Shown piece by piece: positions 1 to 7,892 of a stretch of 64,000 bases of DNA; within the stretch, counting starts at the first letter, position 1, and each line of letters begins with the position of its first letter. Location: contig NZ_FNSO01000004.1 in assembly GCF_900105945.1 (NCBI RefSeq), positions 7,382,001-7,446,000 on the forward strand. The letters run 5' to 3'. The notes below the pieces were generated by a model. The model worked only from the letters and a program-made list of their open reading frames with translations. It was not told where the DNA came from and did not search any database. The position numbers were made by a program, and so were the translations under genes. The DNA is from Amycolatopsis tolypomycina (lineage in GTDB: Bacteria; Actinomycetota; Actinomycetes; Mycobacteriales; Pseudonocardiaceae).

Positions 1-125
1 CGGAGGGCGTCGAGCAGGTCGGGGTCGAGGTTGGCGACAGCCGGGGACTCGTCGTCGAAGACCGGCAGGCCGGCCGGGAGGGCACCGTGGCCCCGGCCAA
101 GGGACGTGCGTTGGCTGGAGGTCAT
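1..125 (-). CDS. vanY: VanY-like D,D-carboxypeptidase, N-terminus only
   Basis: The gene runs off the left edge. Reading leftward from the ATG at 125-123 gives 41 codons with no stop. The visible protein contains LPVFDD followed by VANLDPDLLDAL. From memory this matches the start of actinobacterial M15 (VanY-type) D-Ala-D-Ala carboxypeptidases, which read FDD...VANLDP just before the zinc domain. Such an enzyme would trim terminal D-Ala from pentapeptide that escapes VanX. It sits divergent from vanR and carries the same promoter/start block as vanH (see 122-180), which independently ties it to the resistance locus. No zinc ligand is in view, so the family assignment rests on a short stretch and context. 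Confidence 0.55.
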   Translation of the reverse strand, partial: MTSSQRTSLGRGHGALPAGLPVFDDESPAVANLDPDLLDAL

Positions 126-180
126 GGCGCCCAGTCAAGGCAGCGCGGTGTTGCCGGCACGTACGCGCTTTCCGATATGC
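122..180 (-). promoter_or_regulatory. Promoter/start block of the vanY-like gene, duplicated at vanH
   Basis: These 59 bp align without gaps to 5841-5899 upstream of vanH, with about 49 identities. Orientation and distance to the ATG are the same in both copies. The strongest core on the + strand is GTTGCCGGCACGTA, and CCCAGTCAAGG lies next to the start codon. Identical placement at two van genes suggests a VanR-controlled promoter. The -10 and -35 elements are not obvious. Confidence 0.65.
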
Positions 181-206
181 GGCCGATATGCGGCCGCTCG
201 TAGCAT
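172..206 (+). promoter_or_regulatory. Tandem 11-mer and leaderless -10 box of vanR
   Basis: CCGATATGCGG occurs twice head to tail at 172-182 and 183-193. TAGCAT at 201-206 is a good actinomycete -10. It lies 7 nt before the GTG at 214, the spacing expected for a leaderless transcript. The tandem repeat occupies the -35 side and could be a VanR autoregulation site. That role is inference. Confidence 0.5.
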
Positions 207-213
207 CGGGCAG

Positions 214-891
214 GTGCGTGTCTTGATCGTCGAGGACGAGCCCTACCTGGCCGACGCCATCCGCGACGGCCTCCGGCTGGAGGCCATCGCGGCGGACACC
301 GCGGGCGACGGCGACACCGCGCTGGAGCTGCTGAGCGTCAACACCTACGACATCGCCGTCCTCGACCGCGACATCCCCGGCCCGTCCGGCGACGAGATCG
401 CCCGGCACATCGTCGCCTCCGGCAGCGGCCTGCCGATCCTCATGCTCACCGCGGCCGACCGGCTCGACGACAAGGCCACCGGGTTCGGGCTGGGCGCCGA
501 CGACTACCTGACGAAGCCGTTCGAGCTGCGGGAGCTCGTGCTGCGGCTGCGGGCGCTCGACCGCAGGCGCGCCCACAACCGGCCGCCCGTGCACGAGATC
601 GCCGGCCTGCGCCTTGACCCGTTCCGCCGCGAGGTCTACCGCGACGGCCGGTACGTGGCGCTGACGCGGAAGCAGTTCGCCGTGCTCGAAGTCCTCGTCG
701 CCGCGCAGGGCGGGGTGATCAGCGCCGAGGAGCTGCTGGAGCGGGCCTGGGACGAGAACGCGGACCCGTTCACCAACGCCGTGCGCATCACGGTTTCCGT
801 GCTGCGCAAGCGGCTCGGCGAACCCGGGATCATCGCCACCGTGCCCGGCGTCGGCTACCGCATCGACACCGGCGGGGAGGACCGTGGCTAG
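214..891 (+). CDS. vanR: VanR-type response regulator of glycopeptide resistance
   Basis: OmpR-family response regulator, 225 aa, that activates van genes when phosphorylated by VanS. The receiver domain (1-115) starts VRVLIVEDEP, has the phospho-acceptor in AVLDRDIPGPSGDE, and ends with the conserved Lys in DDYLTKPFE. The winged-helix domain (130-225) ends VPGVGYRI. The sequence strongly resembles VanR of Streptomyces coelicolor. An in-frame ATG further upstream (31) is rejected: the receiver begins exactly at GTG 214, a TAGCAT -10 sits 7 nt before it, and the upstream stretch is the divergent gene and its promoter. The end overlaps vanS by 8 nt, indicating translational coupling. Confidence 0.9.
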   Translation: MRVLIVEDEPYLADAIRDGLRLEAIAADTAGDGDTALELLSVNTYDIAVLDRDIPGPSGDEIARHIVASGSGLPILMLTAADRLDDKATGFGLGADDYLTKPFELRELVLRLRALDRRRAHNRPPVHEIAGLRLDPFRREVYRDGRYVALTRKQFAVLEVLVAAQGGVISAEELLERAWDENADPFTNAVRITVSVLRKRLGEPGIIATVPGVGYRIDTGGEDRG

Positions 892-1963
892 GGAACCCGG
901 CCTGAGCGCCCGCCTCAAGCTCACCCTCAGCTACGCCGGGTTCGTCATGCTCGCGGGCATCCTGCTCATGGGTGCCGTGCTGGCCTTCTACCTGTTTTTC
1001 CTGCCCAGCGGGTGGATCACCACCGAGGGCAACTTCTGGATCAACCGCAGCGTCCTGGTGCGCGCCTTCGTCCCGTTCATGGCCGTCGTGATCGTCTTCC
1101 TGCTGGTGTTCGGGCTGCTCGGCGGCTGGGTCCTGGCCGGCCGGATGCTCGACCCGCTGACGCGCATCACCGACGCCACCCGCGTGGCCGCGACCGGTTC
1201 GCTCTCCCACCGCATCCGGCTGCCCGGCCGCACCGACGAGTTCCGCGAGCTCGCCGACGCCTTCGACACCATGCTGGCGCGCCTGGAGGCACACGTCGCC
1301 GAGCAGCGCCGGTTCGCCGCCAACGCGTCCCACGAGCTGCGCACGCCGCTGGCGATCACGCAGACCCTGCTCGACGTCGCCCGCAAGGACCCGGAGCGCG
1401 CCACCGGCGACCTCGACGAACGCCTCCGCGCCGTCAACGCGCGGGCGATCGAGCTCACCGAGGCGCTCCTGCTGCTCAGCCGCGCGGAACAACGGTCGTT
1501 CACCCGCGACGTCGTCGACCTGTCCCTGGTCGCCGAGGAAGCCGCCGAAACGCTCCTGCCCCTGGCCGAGAAGCGGGGCGTCACGGTCGAGACGGCCGGC
1601 GAAGCCGCGCCCGCGTTCGGTTCGCCGGCGCTGTTGCTGCAGCTGACCACGAACCTGGTGCACAACGCGATCGTCCACAACCTGCCCGAGCGGGGCGCGG
1701 TGTGGGTGACGACCCGCACCGAGCCCGGAACCGTGGTCCTGACCGTCGAGAACACCGGCGACCACCTCGCCCCGGCCCTGGTCGCCACCCTCGCCGAGCC
1801 CTTTCAGCGCGGCACCGAGCGCATCCGGACCGACCAGGCGGGGGTCGGCCTCGGCCTGGCGATCGTCAAGAGCATCACCCACGCCCACGAGTTGCTCCTA
1901 TGTCAAGCCGCTGCGGGGAGCGTGGTTGGTTGTTGGGTCGTGTCGTGGTGGAGGGTGTTGTAG
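884..1963 (+). pseudogene. vanS: VanS sensor kinase, 5' part, truncated by IS110
   Basis: Membrane histidine kinase that senses glycopeptides and phosphorylates VanR. Two membrane segments (about 12-40 and 64-88) flank a short extracytoplasmic loop. A HAMP region follows, then the H-box SHELRTPL, the N-box NLVHNAIVHN and the G2 motif GVGLGLAIV. Native sequence ends at 1890. From there the frame reads IS DNA and stops at 1963 after 23 foreign residues. The missing 3' piece lies at 3190-3292. Joining 1-1890 to 3190 restores an uninterrupted 369-residue kinase. All catalytic boxes precede the insertion, so the protein could keep some activity, but the last beta strand of the ATPase fold is lost. 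Confidence 0.88.
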
Positions 1964-2958
1964 ACGACGCGGGCGAGGCGTCGTTTGAGGGCGCGGAGTG
2001 CTTCCATGGTGGTGTCTCCGGTGGTTCGGCGTCGGTGGATGTAGTCGCGGCCGGGGCCGGCCAGGCGGGTTTGGGTGACGGCGATGCGGTGCAGCGCGGC
2101 GTTGAGTTGTCGGTTGCCGCCGCGGGCGAGGCGGTGTCGGTTTGTCTTGCCGGAGGAGGCGGGGATGGGGGCGACGCCGGCGTGCATGGCGAAGCAGGCT
2201 TCGGAGCGGAACCGGGTCACGTTGGCGGTTTCGCCGACGATTTTCGCTGCGGTCAGGGCACCGCAGCCGGGTATGGCGAGCAGGCGGGGTGCGAGGTGAG
2301 CCATCCGCTGGGCGAGTTCCCGCTCCAGTGCGTTGGCGCGGACGGTGAGTGCCCGGATGTCGGTGACCAGCTCGGTGGCGATGCGCACCACCATCGATGC
2401 CGGCTGCTGGGCCAGCCAGGCGGTGAGCCGGTCGAGTTCGCAGAGCCGGTCCAGGCTGCGGGCGGTGGGGTCGAGTTCGGGGTCGAGTTCGTGTAGGTGC
2501 CAGCGCAGCCGGTTCTGCATCTGGGTGCGGGTGTTGACCAGGTCTTCGCGGTGGTCGACGAGCAGTTTGACCTCGCGGGAGACGCTGTCGTGTGTGGCGG
2601 CCGGCAGGTTCGGTTCGCGCAGCGCGGCCCGGGCGATGGCCAGTGCGTCGATCGGGTCTGACTTGCCGCGCGTGCGCGCCGAGGAGCGAGCTCCGGCCAT
2701 CAGCTTCGGCGGGACCCGGACCACGGTCTGGCCTGCGGCGAGCAGCGCTCGTTCCAGCCGGGTCGACACGTGCCGGCAGTCCTCCACCGCGAACGTCAGC
2801 TCGGTGTCTGGCCAGTTGCGCAGTGCCCAGCGCAGCAGCTGCCGGTGACCGGCATCGGTCGCGCGCACCGTCTTCTGGTCGAGTTTGCGCTCTACCTGCT
2901 CGACCGCGACCGCGGTGTGGGTGTTCTTGTGGACATCGATACCCAGCATCACCACCAT
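1903..2958 (-). CDS. IS110-family DEDD transposase/recombinase
   Basis: RNA-guided recombinase of the IS110 family, 351 aa, which moves the element through a circular intermediate. The N-terminal RuvC-like DEDD domain begins MVVMLGIDVHKNTH and includes FAVED and GKSDPIDALAIA. The C-terminal Tnp domain holds LLAIPGCGALTAAKI and a serine-containing stretch near GVAPIPASSGK. The start at 2958 puts the first DEDD aspartate at residue 7, as in the family; upstream in-frame starts would add residues with no family resemblance. The stop codon lies inside a TTGACA sequence at the element's right end (see findings). The protein looks full length. Confidence 0.93.
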   Translation of the reverse strand: MVVMLGIDVHKNTHTAVAVEQVERKLDQKTVRATDAGHRQLLRWALRNWPDTELTFAVEDCRHVSTRLERALLAAGQTVVRVPPKLMAGARSSARTRGKSDPIDALAIARAALREPNLPAATHDSVSREVKLLVDHREDLVNTRTQMQNRLRWHLHELDPELDPTARSLDRLCELDRLTAWLAQQPASMVVRIATELVTDIRALTVRANALERELAQRMAHLAPRLLAIPGCGALTAAKIVGETANVTRFRSEACFAMHAGVAPIPASSGKTNRHRLARGGNRQLNAALHRIAVTQTRLAGPGRDYIHRRRTTGDTTMEALRALKRRLARVVYNTLHHDTTQQPTTLPAAA

Positions 2959-3189
2959 GGGGATGGTCTCCTTCCAGCTCGAAGGGACGGCTGGGCCGGC
3001 CGGCGGACACACCTCAGTGGGGGCGCTGCCACGCTCCTATCAAGTCACGCCGGTCGGCCCTGGCTCACCGGTGACCGGCACAACGCATGATCGCCAACCC
3101 GCAAGCAGGTGGCAGCGACGCTACGAGCCAGGTCACCAGCGGCCAGGATCCCAACCACCGCAACAGCGGCAACACCACCCTGACACTGA
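2959..3189 (-). ncRNA. Candidate bridge RNA region of the IS110 element
   Basis: IS110-group elements are known to encode a bridge RNA in the non-coding DNA upstream of the recombinase gene, with loops pairing to donor and target DNA. This element has 231 bp of such DNA. On the + strand it contains GCTCCTATCAAG (3033-3044), close to the element's terminal GCTCCTATGTCAAG (1894-1907), and the self-complementary TCACCGGTGA around 3065. RNA boundaries and guide loops cannot be fixed by eye. Confidence 0.5.
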
Positions 3190-3292
3190 CGGGACGCTAG
3201 CCCTCGCCCCGCGGCCGGACGGCGGCCTCGGCGTCACCGTCCGGCTGCCTCGGCGTTACTTGACCGGGAAGTCGAAGTACGTGTCCGGGTAG
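3190..3292 (+). pseudogene. vanS: VanS 3' remnant, beyond the IS110 element
   Basis: In the frame that continues vanS across the insertion this stretch reads DGTLALAPRPDGGLGVTVRLP, the usual C-terminal strand of VanS kinases, and stops at 3292. It has no start codon and cannot be made alone. The tail overlaps the 3' end of convergent vanX by 37 nt, so before the insertion the vanRS and vanHAX transcription units met tail to tail. Confidence 0.85.
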
Positions 3293-3864
3293 GGCTCGTC
3301 CTTGAGCCGGTAGTGCCACCATTCGCGCTCGTAGGCGACGAACCCGCAACCCTCCATGATGGACCGGAGACAGGCGCGGTTCCCGGCTTCGGCGGGCGGG
3401 ATCCCGCGCGCACCGTGGTGCGAGATCGGGTCCATCAGGTCGTGCCCGCCGCCCATCGACGCGAGCTCACCGGTGTCCAGGAGGTACAGCGTCAGGTCGA
3501 CGGCGCTGCCCCGGGTGTGCCCCGACCTGGCCGCCACGTACCCCTTGGCGAACATCGCGGCCCGGTCGATGTTCGGGTAGTGCCACAGCTTGGTCCGGCC
3601 GTCCTCCGGCTGGTCGATCCAGCGCAGGAAGCAGTCGACGGCGCGCTGCGGCCGGTAGCCGTCCCACAGGAGCAGGCCGAAGCCGAGGGACGCGGCCTTC
3701 TCCTGCGCTTCGCCCAGTGCGGCGCACAGGGTCGTGGTGCCGACGATCCGGTTGGCGAGGTACCCGTCCACCGGCTTGCCGGTGAAGTTGTCCCAGGTGG
3801 CGTACTTGGCGTCCCAGCGGATGCCGGGCACCAGTTCGTCCACGAAGGCGAAGTCGTCGTTCAC
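3256..3864 (-). CDS. vanX: VanX D-Ala-D-Ala dipeptidase
   Basis: Zinc dipeptidase, 202 aa, that hydrolyses D-Ala-D-Ala so that only D-Ala-D-Lac enters peptidoglycan precursors. The M15D signature is complete: SGHTRGSAVDL supplies the His and Asp zinc ligands and EWWHY supplies the catalytic Glu and last His. The GTG start at 3864 overlaps the vanA stop in a GTGA. Extension further upstream in this frame would only read vanA antiphase. It is the last gene of vanHAX. Confidence 0.95.
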   Translation of the reverse strand: MNDDFAFVDELVPGIRWDAKYATWDNFTGKPVDGYLANRIVGTTTLCAALGEAQEKAASLGFGLLLWDGYRPQRAVDCFLRWIDQPEDGRTKLWHYPNIDRAAMFAKGYVAARSGHTRGSAVDLTLYLLDTGELASMGGGHDLMDPISHHGARGIPPAEAGNRACLRSIMEGCGFVAYEREWWHYRLKDEPYPDTYFDFPVK

Positions 3865-4877
3865 CGGCGTGCCCCGGCGACGATCCGGTCGATCAGGTCT
3901 CCGAGCGGCACGCCGGCGGCGGCCATCATCCTCGGGTAGCGGCTGTAGGACGTCAGGCCGGGCAAGGTGTTGACCTCGTTGAGGACCACCGTGCCGTCGT
4001 CGGTGAGGAACATGTCGACCCGGGCCAGTCCCCCGCAGCCCAGCGCGCGGTAGATGGCCTTCGCCGTCTCCTGGACGCGGGCGCGGGTTTCGGCCGGGAT
4101 GTCGGCGGGCACGACGAACGTCGAGTTCTCGGACCCGCTTTCGGGGGAATCTTCCTGGTGGATCCGGAAGAAGCCGTGGGAAAGCGCGACTCGGTCCACC
4201 TCCCCGGTGAACAGCTCCGAACCGTGCCCCAGGACGGCACAGCCGACCTCGCTCCCGGCGACGGCCTCCTCGATGAGCACCTTCGAGTCGTACTGCGCCG
4301 CGGCGCCGATGGCAGCCGCCAGTTCGTCCTTTGTGGACACCTTGCTGACCCCGAACGACGAACCGGACCGGGCCGGCTTCACGAACACCGGGTAAGTGAG
4401 CCCGTCGACGTTCTCGCCCGCCGAGACGGTCCGGAACTGCGGAGTGGCGATCCCCGCGCTCGCGGCGACCACGTAAGCCAGGGACTTGTCCATGCACAGG
4501 GCCGAACTCTGGACGTCGCAGCCGGCGTAGGGAATGCCGGAGAGCTCCAGCAACCCCTGGATCGCGCCGTCCTCGCCGAGCTTGCCGTGCAGCACGGGCA
4601 GCACGACGTCCAGGCCGATCGTCTCGTACTTCCCGTCGTCGAGGACCAGCAGCCCGGGCACGCTCCGGTCCGGCGAGAGAACGACCGGCCGCCCGGCTGC
4701 CCAGTCTTCGCCCGGCCCGTCGCCGAGCTTCCACGCTCCGTCCCGCGTGATCCCGATCCAGAACGCTTCGTACTTACCGGCGTCGAGGTGCTTCGCGACC
4801 TCCCGCGCGGACTTGACCGAGACGGGGTGTTCTTCGGAGACGCCCCCGAAGACGATCCCGACCTTGATCCTGGCCAT
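3861..4877 (-). CDS. vanA: VanA-type D-alanine:D-lactate ligase
   Basis: ATP-grasp ligase, 338 aa, that joins D-Ala to D-lactate and so removes the vancomycin-binding D-Ala-D-Ala end. The N-terminal domain starts [15 protein letters not shown]. The omega-loop segment FFRIHQEDSPESGSENS carries the His that distinguishes D-Lac ligases from Ddl enzymes. RVDMFL and LNEVNTLPG form the C-terminal ATP/Mg site. It is second in vanHAX. The vanH frame runs 104 nt into the start of this gene, and vanX overlaps its stop by 4 nt. Confidence 0.95.
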   Translation of the reverse strand: MARIKVGIVFGGVSEEHPVSVKSAREVAKHLDAGKYEAFWIGITRDGAWKLGDGPGEDWAAGRPVVLSPDRSVPGLLVLDDGKYETIGLDVVLPVLHGKLGEDGAIQGLLELSGIPYAGCDVQSSALCMDKSLAYVVAASAGIATPQFRTVSAGENVDGLTYPVFVKPARSGSSFGVSKVSTKDELAAAIGAAAQYDSKVLIEEAVAGSEVGCAVLGHGSELFTGEVDRVALSHGFFRIHQEDSPESGSENSTFVVPADIPAETRARVQETAKAIYRALGCGGLARVDMFLTDDGTVVLNEVNTLPGLTSYSRYPRMMAAAGVPLGDLIDRIVAGARR

Positions 4878-5844
4878 GCCGTTCCCCGCTTTCGAATTCC
4901 AGGCAGTTGACGATGGTGTTTTCGACGGTGTCGCGCAACGCGTGATCCGTGTAGTAGGCGGTGTGCGGGCTGACGAGCACGTTCGGCAGCTTCTGCAGCC
5001 GCACCAGCAGCTCGCTTTCGACGGGCCGCCCCCGCCAGTCGGCGTAGAAGACGCCTTCTTCCCCTTCGAGGACGTCCAGCGCGGCGCCGCCGAGCCGGCC
5101 GGTCTCCAACGCCGAGACGAGCGCCTCGGTGTCGAGGAGCGGGCCTCGCCCGGTGTTGACGACGAAGGCGCCGGTCTTCATCAGCTCGAGCCGCCGCCGG
5201 TCCAGGAGGTGCCGCGTGCCGGCGTCGAGCGGCGTGTGGAGCGTGACGATGTCGCTGTGCCGCAGCAGCTCGTCGAGCTCGACGTACTCGATACCGGCTC
5301 GAGGACGGCTGTCGTGCGCCACCACCCGCGATGTGAAGCCGCGCAACCGGTCGACGACCGCGGTGCCGATGCGTCCGGTGCCGACCACGCCGACGGTCAG
5401 GTCGCGCAGTTCCTTCCCGCGCGCGTCGGGCAGCCGGTAGTCGTGCTCGTCCGCCCGCCGGATGACGGACTTCGCGTCCCGCACGAGCATCAACATGAGC
5501 ATGAGCGTGTAGTCGGCCACGCTGTCGGGCGAGTAGGCGACGTTCCCGACGGAAATACCGACGCTGCGCGCGTATTCGACGTCGATGTGGTCGTAGCCGA
5601 CGCTCCGCGTGGAGACGTACGCGACCCCGATCCGGCTGAGCGCACGAAGAGTCTCGTTGGCGAGCGGCGTCTTGTGCCCGACGCTGACGCACCGGTTGCC
5701 GCCCGCGAGTCCGGCGTTGACCTCGCTCGCGGGCGCGTCCGTGATGGCCGGCGTCACGCCGAAGCGCGGCGCCAGCTCCCGGAAGAGCAGGGCCTCGTCG
5801 GGTTCACACCCGTAGATCGTCAGCCCGGGTACCGGTTCGCTCAT
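4774..5844 (-). CDS. vanH: VanH D-lactate dehydrogenase
   Basis: NAD-dependent 2-hydroxyacid dehydrogenase, 356 aa, that reduces pyruvate to D-lactate for VanA. The Rossmann motif [12 protein letters not shown] is followed by [14 protein letters not shown] with the substrate Arg region. [12 protein letters not shown] holds the catalytic His. It is first in the vanHAX operon, and the ATG at 5844 sits in the promoter/start block shared with the vanY-like gene. Family similarity ends near [13 protein letters not shown]. The frame then runs about 34 codons into vanA, giving a basic tail unrelated to the family and an unusually long overlap. Confidence 0.93.
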   Translation of the reverse strand: MSEPVPGLTIYGCEPDEALLFRELAPRFGVTPAITDAPASEVNAGLAGGNRCVSVGHKTPLANETLRALSRIGVAYVSTRSVGYDHIDVEYARSVGISVGNVAYSPDSVADYTLMLMLMLVRDAKSVIRRADEHDYRLPDARGKELRDLTVGVVGTGRIGTAVVDRLRGFTSRVVAHDSRPRAGIEYVELDELLRHSDIVTLHTPLDAGTRHLLDRRRLELMKTGAFVVNTGRGPLLDTEALVSALETGRLGGAALDVLEGEEGVFYADWRGRPVESELLVRLQKLPNVLVSPHTAYYTDHALRDTVENTIVNCLEFESGERHGQDQGRDRLRGRLRRTPRLGQVRAGGREAPRRR

Positions 5845-5899
5845 GCCCCCCAGTCAAGGGCGCACGGCGTTGCCGGCACGTATGCGGTTTTCGATACGC
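5841..5899 (-). promoter_or_regulatory. vanH promoter/start block, copy of 122-180
   Basis: This block is gapless and about 83% identical to the 59 bp before the vanY-like gene, with the start codon included in the match. It contains the same core (GTTGCCGGCACGTA on the + strand) and the same TTGACTGGG directly before the ATG. It is the likely VanR-responsive promoter of vanHAX, although the binding itself is inferred. Confidence 0.65.
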
Positions 5900-5909
5900 C
5901 GAAGATAAG

Positions 5910-7393
5910 TTACCGCCAGGTAAGGACCGCCTTGCGGATCAGCGGCCACGCCAGCAGCACCAGGACGACGACGTAGATGGCGATCGACAGCGGCGTGTTG
6001 ACCAGGCCGGTGAGTGCGCCGTCGCTGAGCTGCAGCGCCCGCCGCATCTGCTGTTCGGCGGCCGGCCCGAGGATGACGCCGATGATCGCCGGCAGCACCG
6101 GCAGGCCGTAGCGGCGCATCACGAACCCGAGCGCGCCGATGGCGAACATGACCAGCAGGTCGAACACGTCGGCGTTCACCGCGTAGGCACCGACGCTGGC
6201 GAAGAACAGGATGCCGGCGTACAGGTACGGCCGGGGGATCCGCAGCAGCTTGGCCCACACCGGCGCCAGCGGCAGGTTGAGCACGAGCAGCAACGTCAGG
6301 CCGATGAACAGCGACGCGATCAGCCCCCACACCAGCGACGCCTCCCGCTCGAACAGCAGCGGGCCGGGCTGGATCCCGTACTGCTGGAAGGCGGCGAGCA
6401 TCACCGCGGCCACCGCGGTGGTCGGCAGGCCGAGGGTCAGCATCGAGACGAGCGTGCCCGCCGCGGACGCCGACGCCGTGGCCTCCGGACCGGCGACGCC
6501 CTCGATCGCGCCCTTGCCGAACTCGTCGCGGTGCTTGGACAGCTTCTTCTCCGTCACGTAGGACAGGAACGTGGGGATCTCGGCACCCCCGGCGGGGATC
6601 GCGCCGAAGGGGAAGCCGATGAGCGGGCCGCGCAGCCAGGGCTTCCAGGTGCGCCGCAGGTCGGCCCTGCTCAGCCACGGCCGCCCGACCGGGATGGGCT
6701 CGCCCGTGGTGCGCCGGAGGTGGGCAGCCACCCAGAGGGACTCGCCGACCGCGAAGAGGGCCACGGCCACGATGACGACGTCGATGCCGTCGGCCAGGTG
6801 CAGCGACCCGAAGGTCAGCCGCTGCTGGCCGGTCATCTCGTCCAGCCCGACCAGGCCGAGGGTGAGCCCGATGAGCAACGACGCGAAGCCGCGGACGCGG
6901 GAGGAGCCCAGCACCGACGTGACGGCGATGAAGGCCAGCACCATGATCGCGAAGAAGTCCGGTGCCCCGATGTTGACGGCGTACTTCGCCACGGTGGCGC
7001 GAGCAGCACGAGGAGGATCGTGCCGATGATGCCGCCGGCGAAGTGGCCGATGGCCGCGGCGGCCAGCGCCTGGGAACCGCGGCCCCGGCGGGCCATGGGA
7101 TTGCCGTCGATGGCGGTGACCACGGCCGCGCTCTCGCCCGGGGTGTTGAGCAGGATCGAGGTGGTGGAGCCGCCGAACATCCCGCCGTAGTAGATGCCCG
7201 CGAACATGATGAACGCGCCGGTCGGCTCGAGCCCGTAGGTCACCGGCAGCAGCAGCGCGACCGCCATGGCCGGGCCGATGCCCGGCAGCACGCCGATGGC
7301 GGTGCCGAGCAGCACCCCGAGTGCGGCGAGGGCCAGGTGGGCCGGGGTCAGCGCGGTGCCGAAGCCGTCCAGGAGCTGGGTGAAGGAGTCCAC
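5910..7393 (-). CDS. tctA: TctA large membrane subunit of a tripartite tricarboxylate transporter (frameshifted)
   Basis: Large permease of the TTT family, which imports carboxylates with a periplasmic receptor. The N-terminal half (from GTG 7393) has the TctA motif [17 protein letters not shown], plus [16 protein letters not shown] and [12 protein letters not shown]. The C-terminal half continues [16 protein letters not shown] and ends at 5910. Near 6994 the frame shifts. The minus strand reads CCACCGTGGCG where CCACCGGTGGCG would keep LLAPPVAKYAV in one frame. Adding one base gives 495 codons, the normal family length. A base lost in sequencing is more likely than a real mutation (see findings). 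Confidence 0.88.
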
Positions 7394-7394
7394 G

Positions 7395-7892
7395 TCAGAG
7401 CACCTCCATCAGGGGGCCACCGGGCAGCGGCACGCCGAGCAGGTTGTTGAAGATCAGGAACGTCGCCACCGAAAGGCCGGCGGCGATCAGCGGGTCGCGG
7501 ACGAAGTGCCTGCTGCCCAGTGCGTAGGCCGCGCCCCAGAACAGGACGGCACCGGAGATCGGGAACCCGGCCATGCCGATCAAGGCCGCGTTGGCCAGGA
7601 AGGCCGCGCACAGCAGGAGAACCGTCCGCCAGTCGGCGGGCGCGGTCAGGTCGACGTCCTCGCCGCCTTCGGCTTCCCCGCGCCCGCCGCGCAGCACGTC
7701 CCTGGCCAGCAGCAGCGCCACCACGATGAGCAGCGAGCCGACCACGACGGGCACGGCCTTGGGGCCGATCGGGCCGCGCTGGGCGAAGTCCGTGTGGATG
7801 GTGAGCGCGTCCACCAGGATCAGCACGCCGAGCCCGACGAGGACGGCGGAAACACCGAGCTCGGACCGCTCCTTCAACCAGGTCTTGTTCAT
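7395..7892 (-). CDS. tctB: TctB small membrane subunit of the TTT transporter
   Basis: Small four-helix permease subunit, 165 aa. Hydrophobic segments lie at about 12-30, 42-64, 83-112 and 122-150. It starts [16 protein letters not shown], with the ATG at 7892 overlapping the tctC stop by 4 nt (ATGA). tctA starts 1 nt after its stop. The order tctC-tctB-tctA is the usual TTT operon order. TctB sequences are poorly conserved, so the call rests on size, topology and position. Confidence 0.88.
   Translation of the reverse strand: MNKTWLKERSELGVSAVLVGLGVLILVDALTIHTDFAQRGPIGPKAVPVVVGSLLIVVALLLARDVLRGGRGEAEGGEDVDLTAPADWRTVLLLCAAFLANAALIGMAGFPISGAVLFWGAAYALGSRHFVRDPLIAAGLSVATFLIFNNLLGVPLPGGPLMEVL

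Larger units (their letters stand above)
1889..3189 (-). mobile_element. Complete IS110-family insertion sequence inside vanS
   Basis: The element is about 1.3 kb. Boundaries come from the reading frame: vanS is restored exactly by joining 1890 to 3190. A GA dinucleotide (TC on the transposase strand) is present at both borders, at 1889-1890 and 3188-3189, as expected for the short core of IS110 elements. These lack long inverted repeats. The transposase reads leftward, with about 230 bp of non-coding DNA before it and only about 12 bp after it. That is the layout of the IS110 group rather than the IS1111 group. The intact ends and transposase suggest a recent insertion. Confidence 0.88.

Noticed and set aside
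830..1888. 352-aa minus-strand frame opposite vanS
   Set aside because: Composition is Gly/Arg/Gln-rich noise and vanS is clearly the coding strand.
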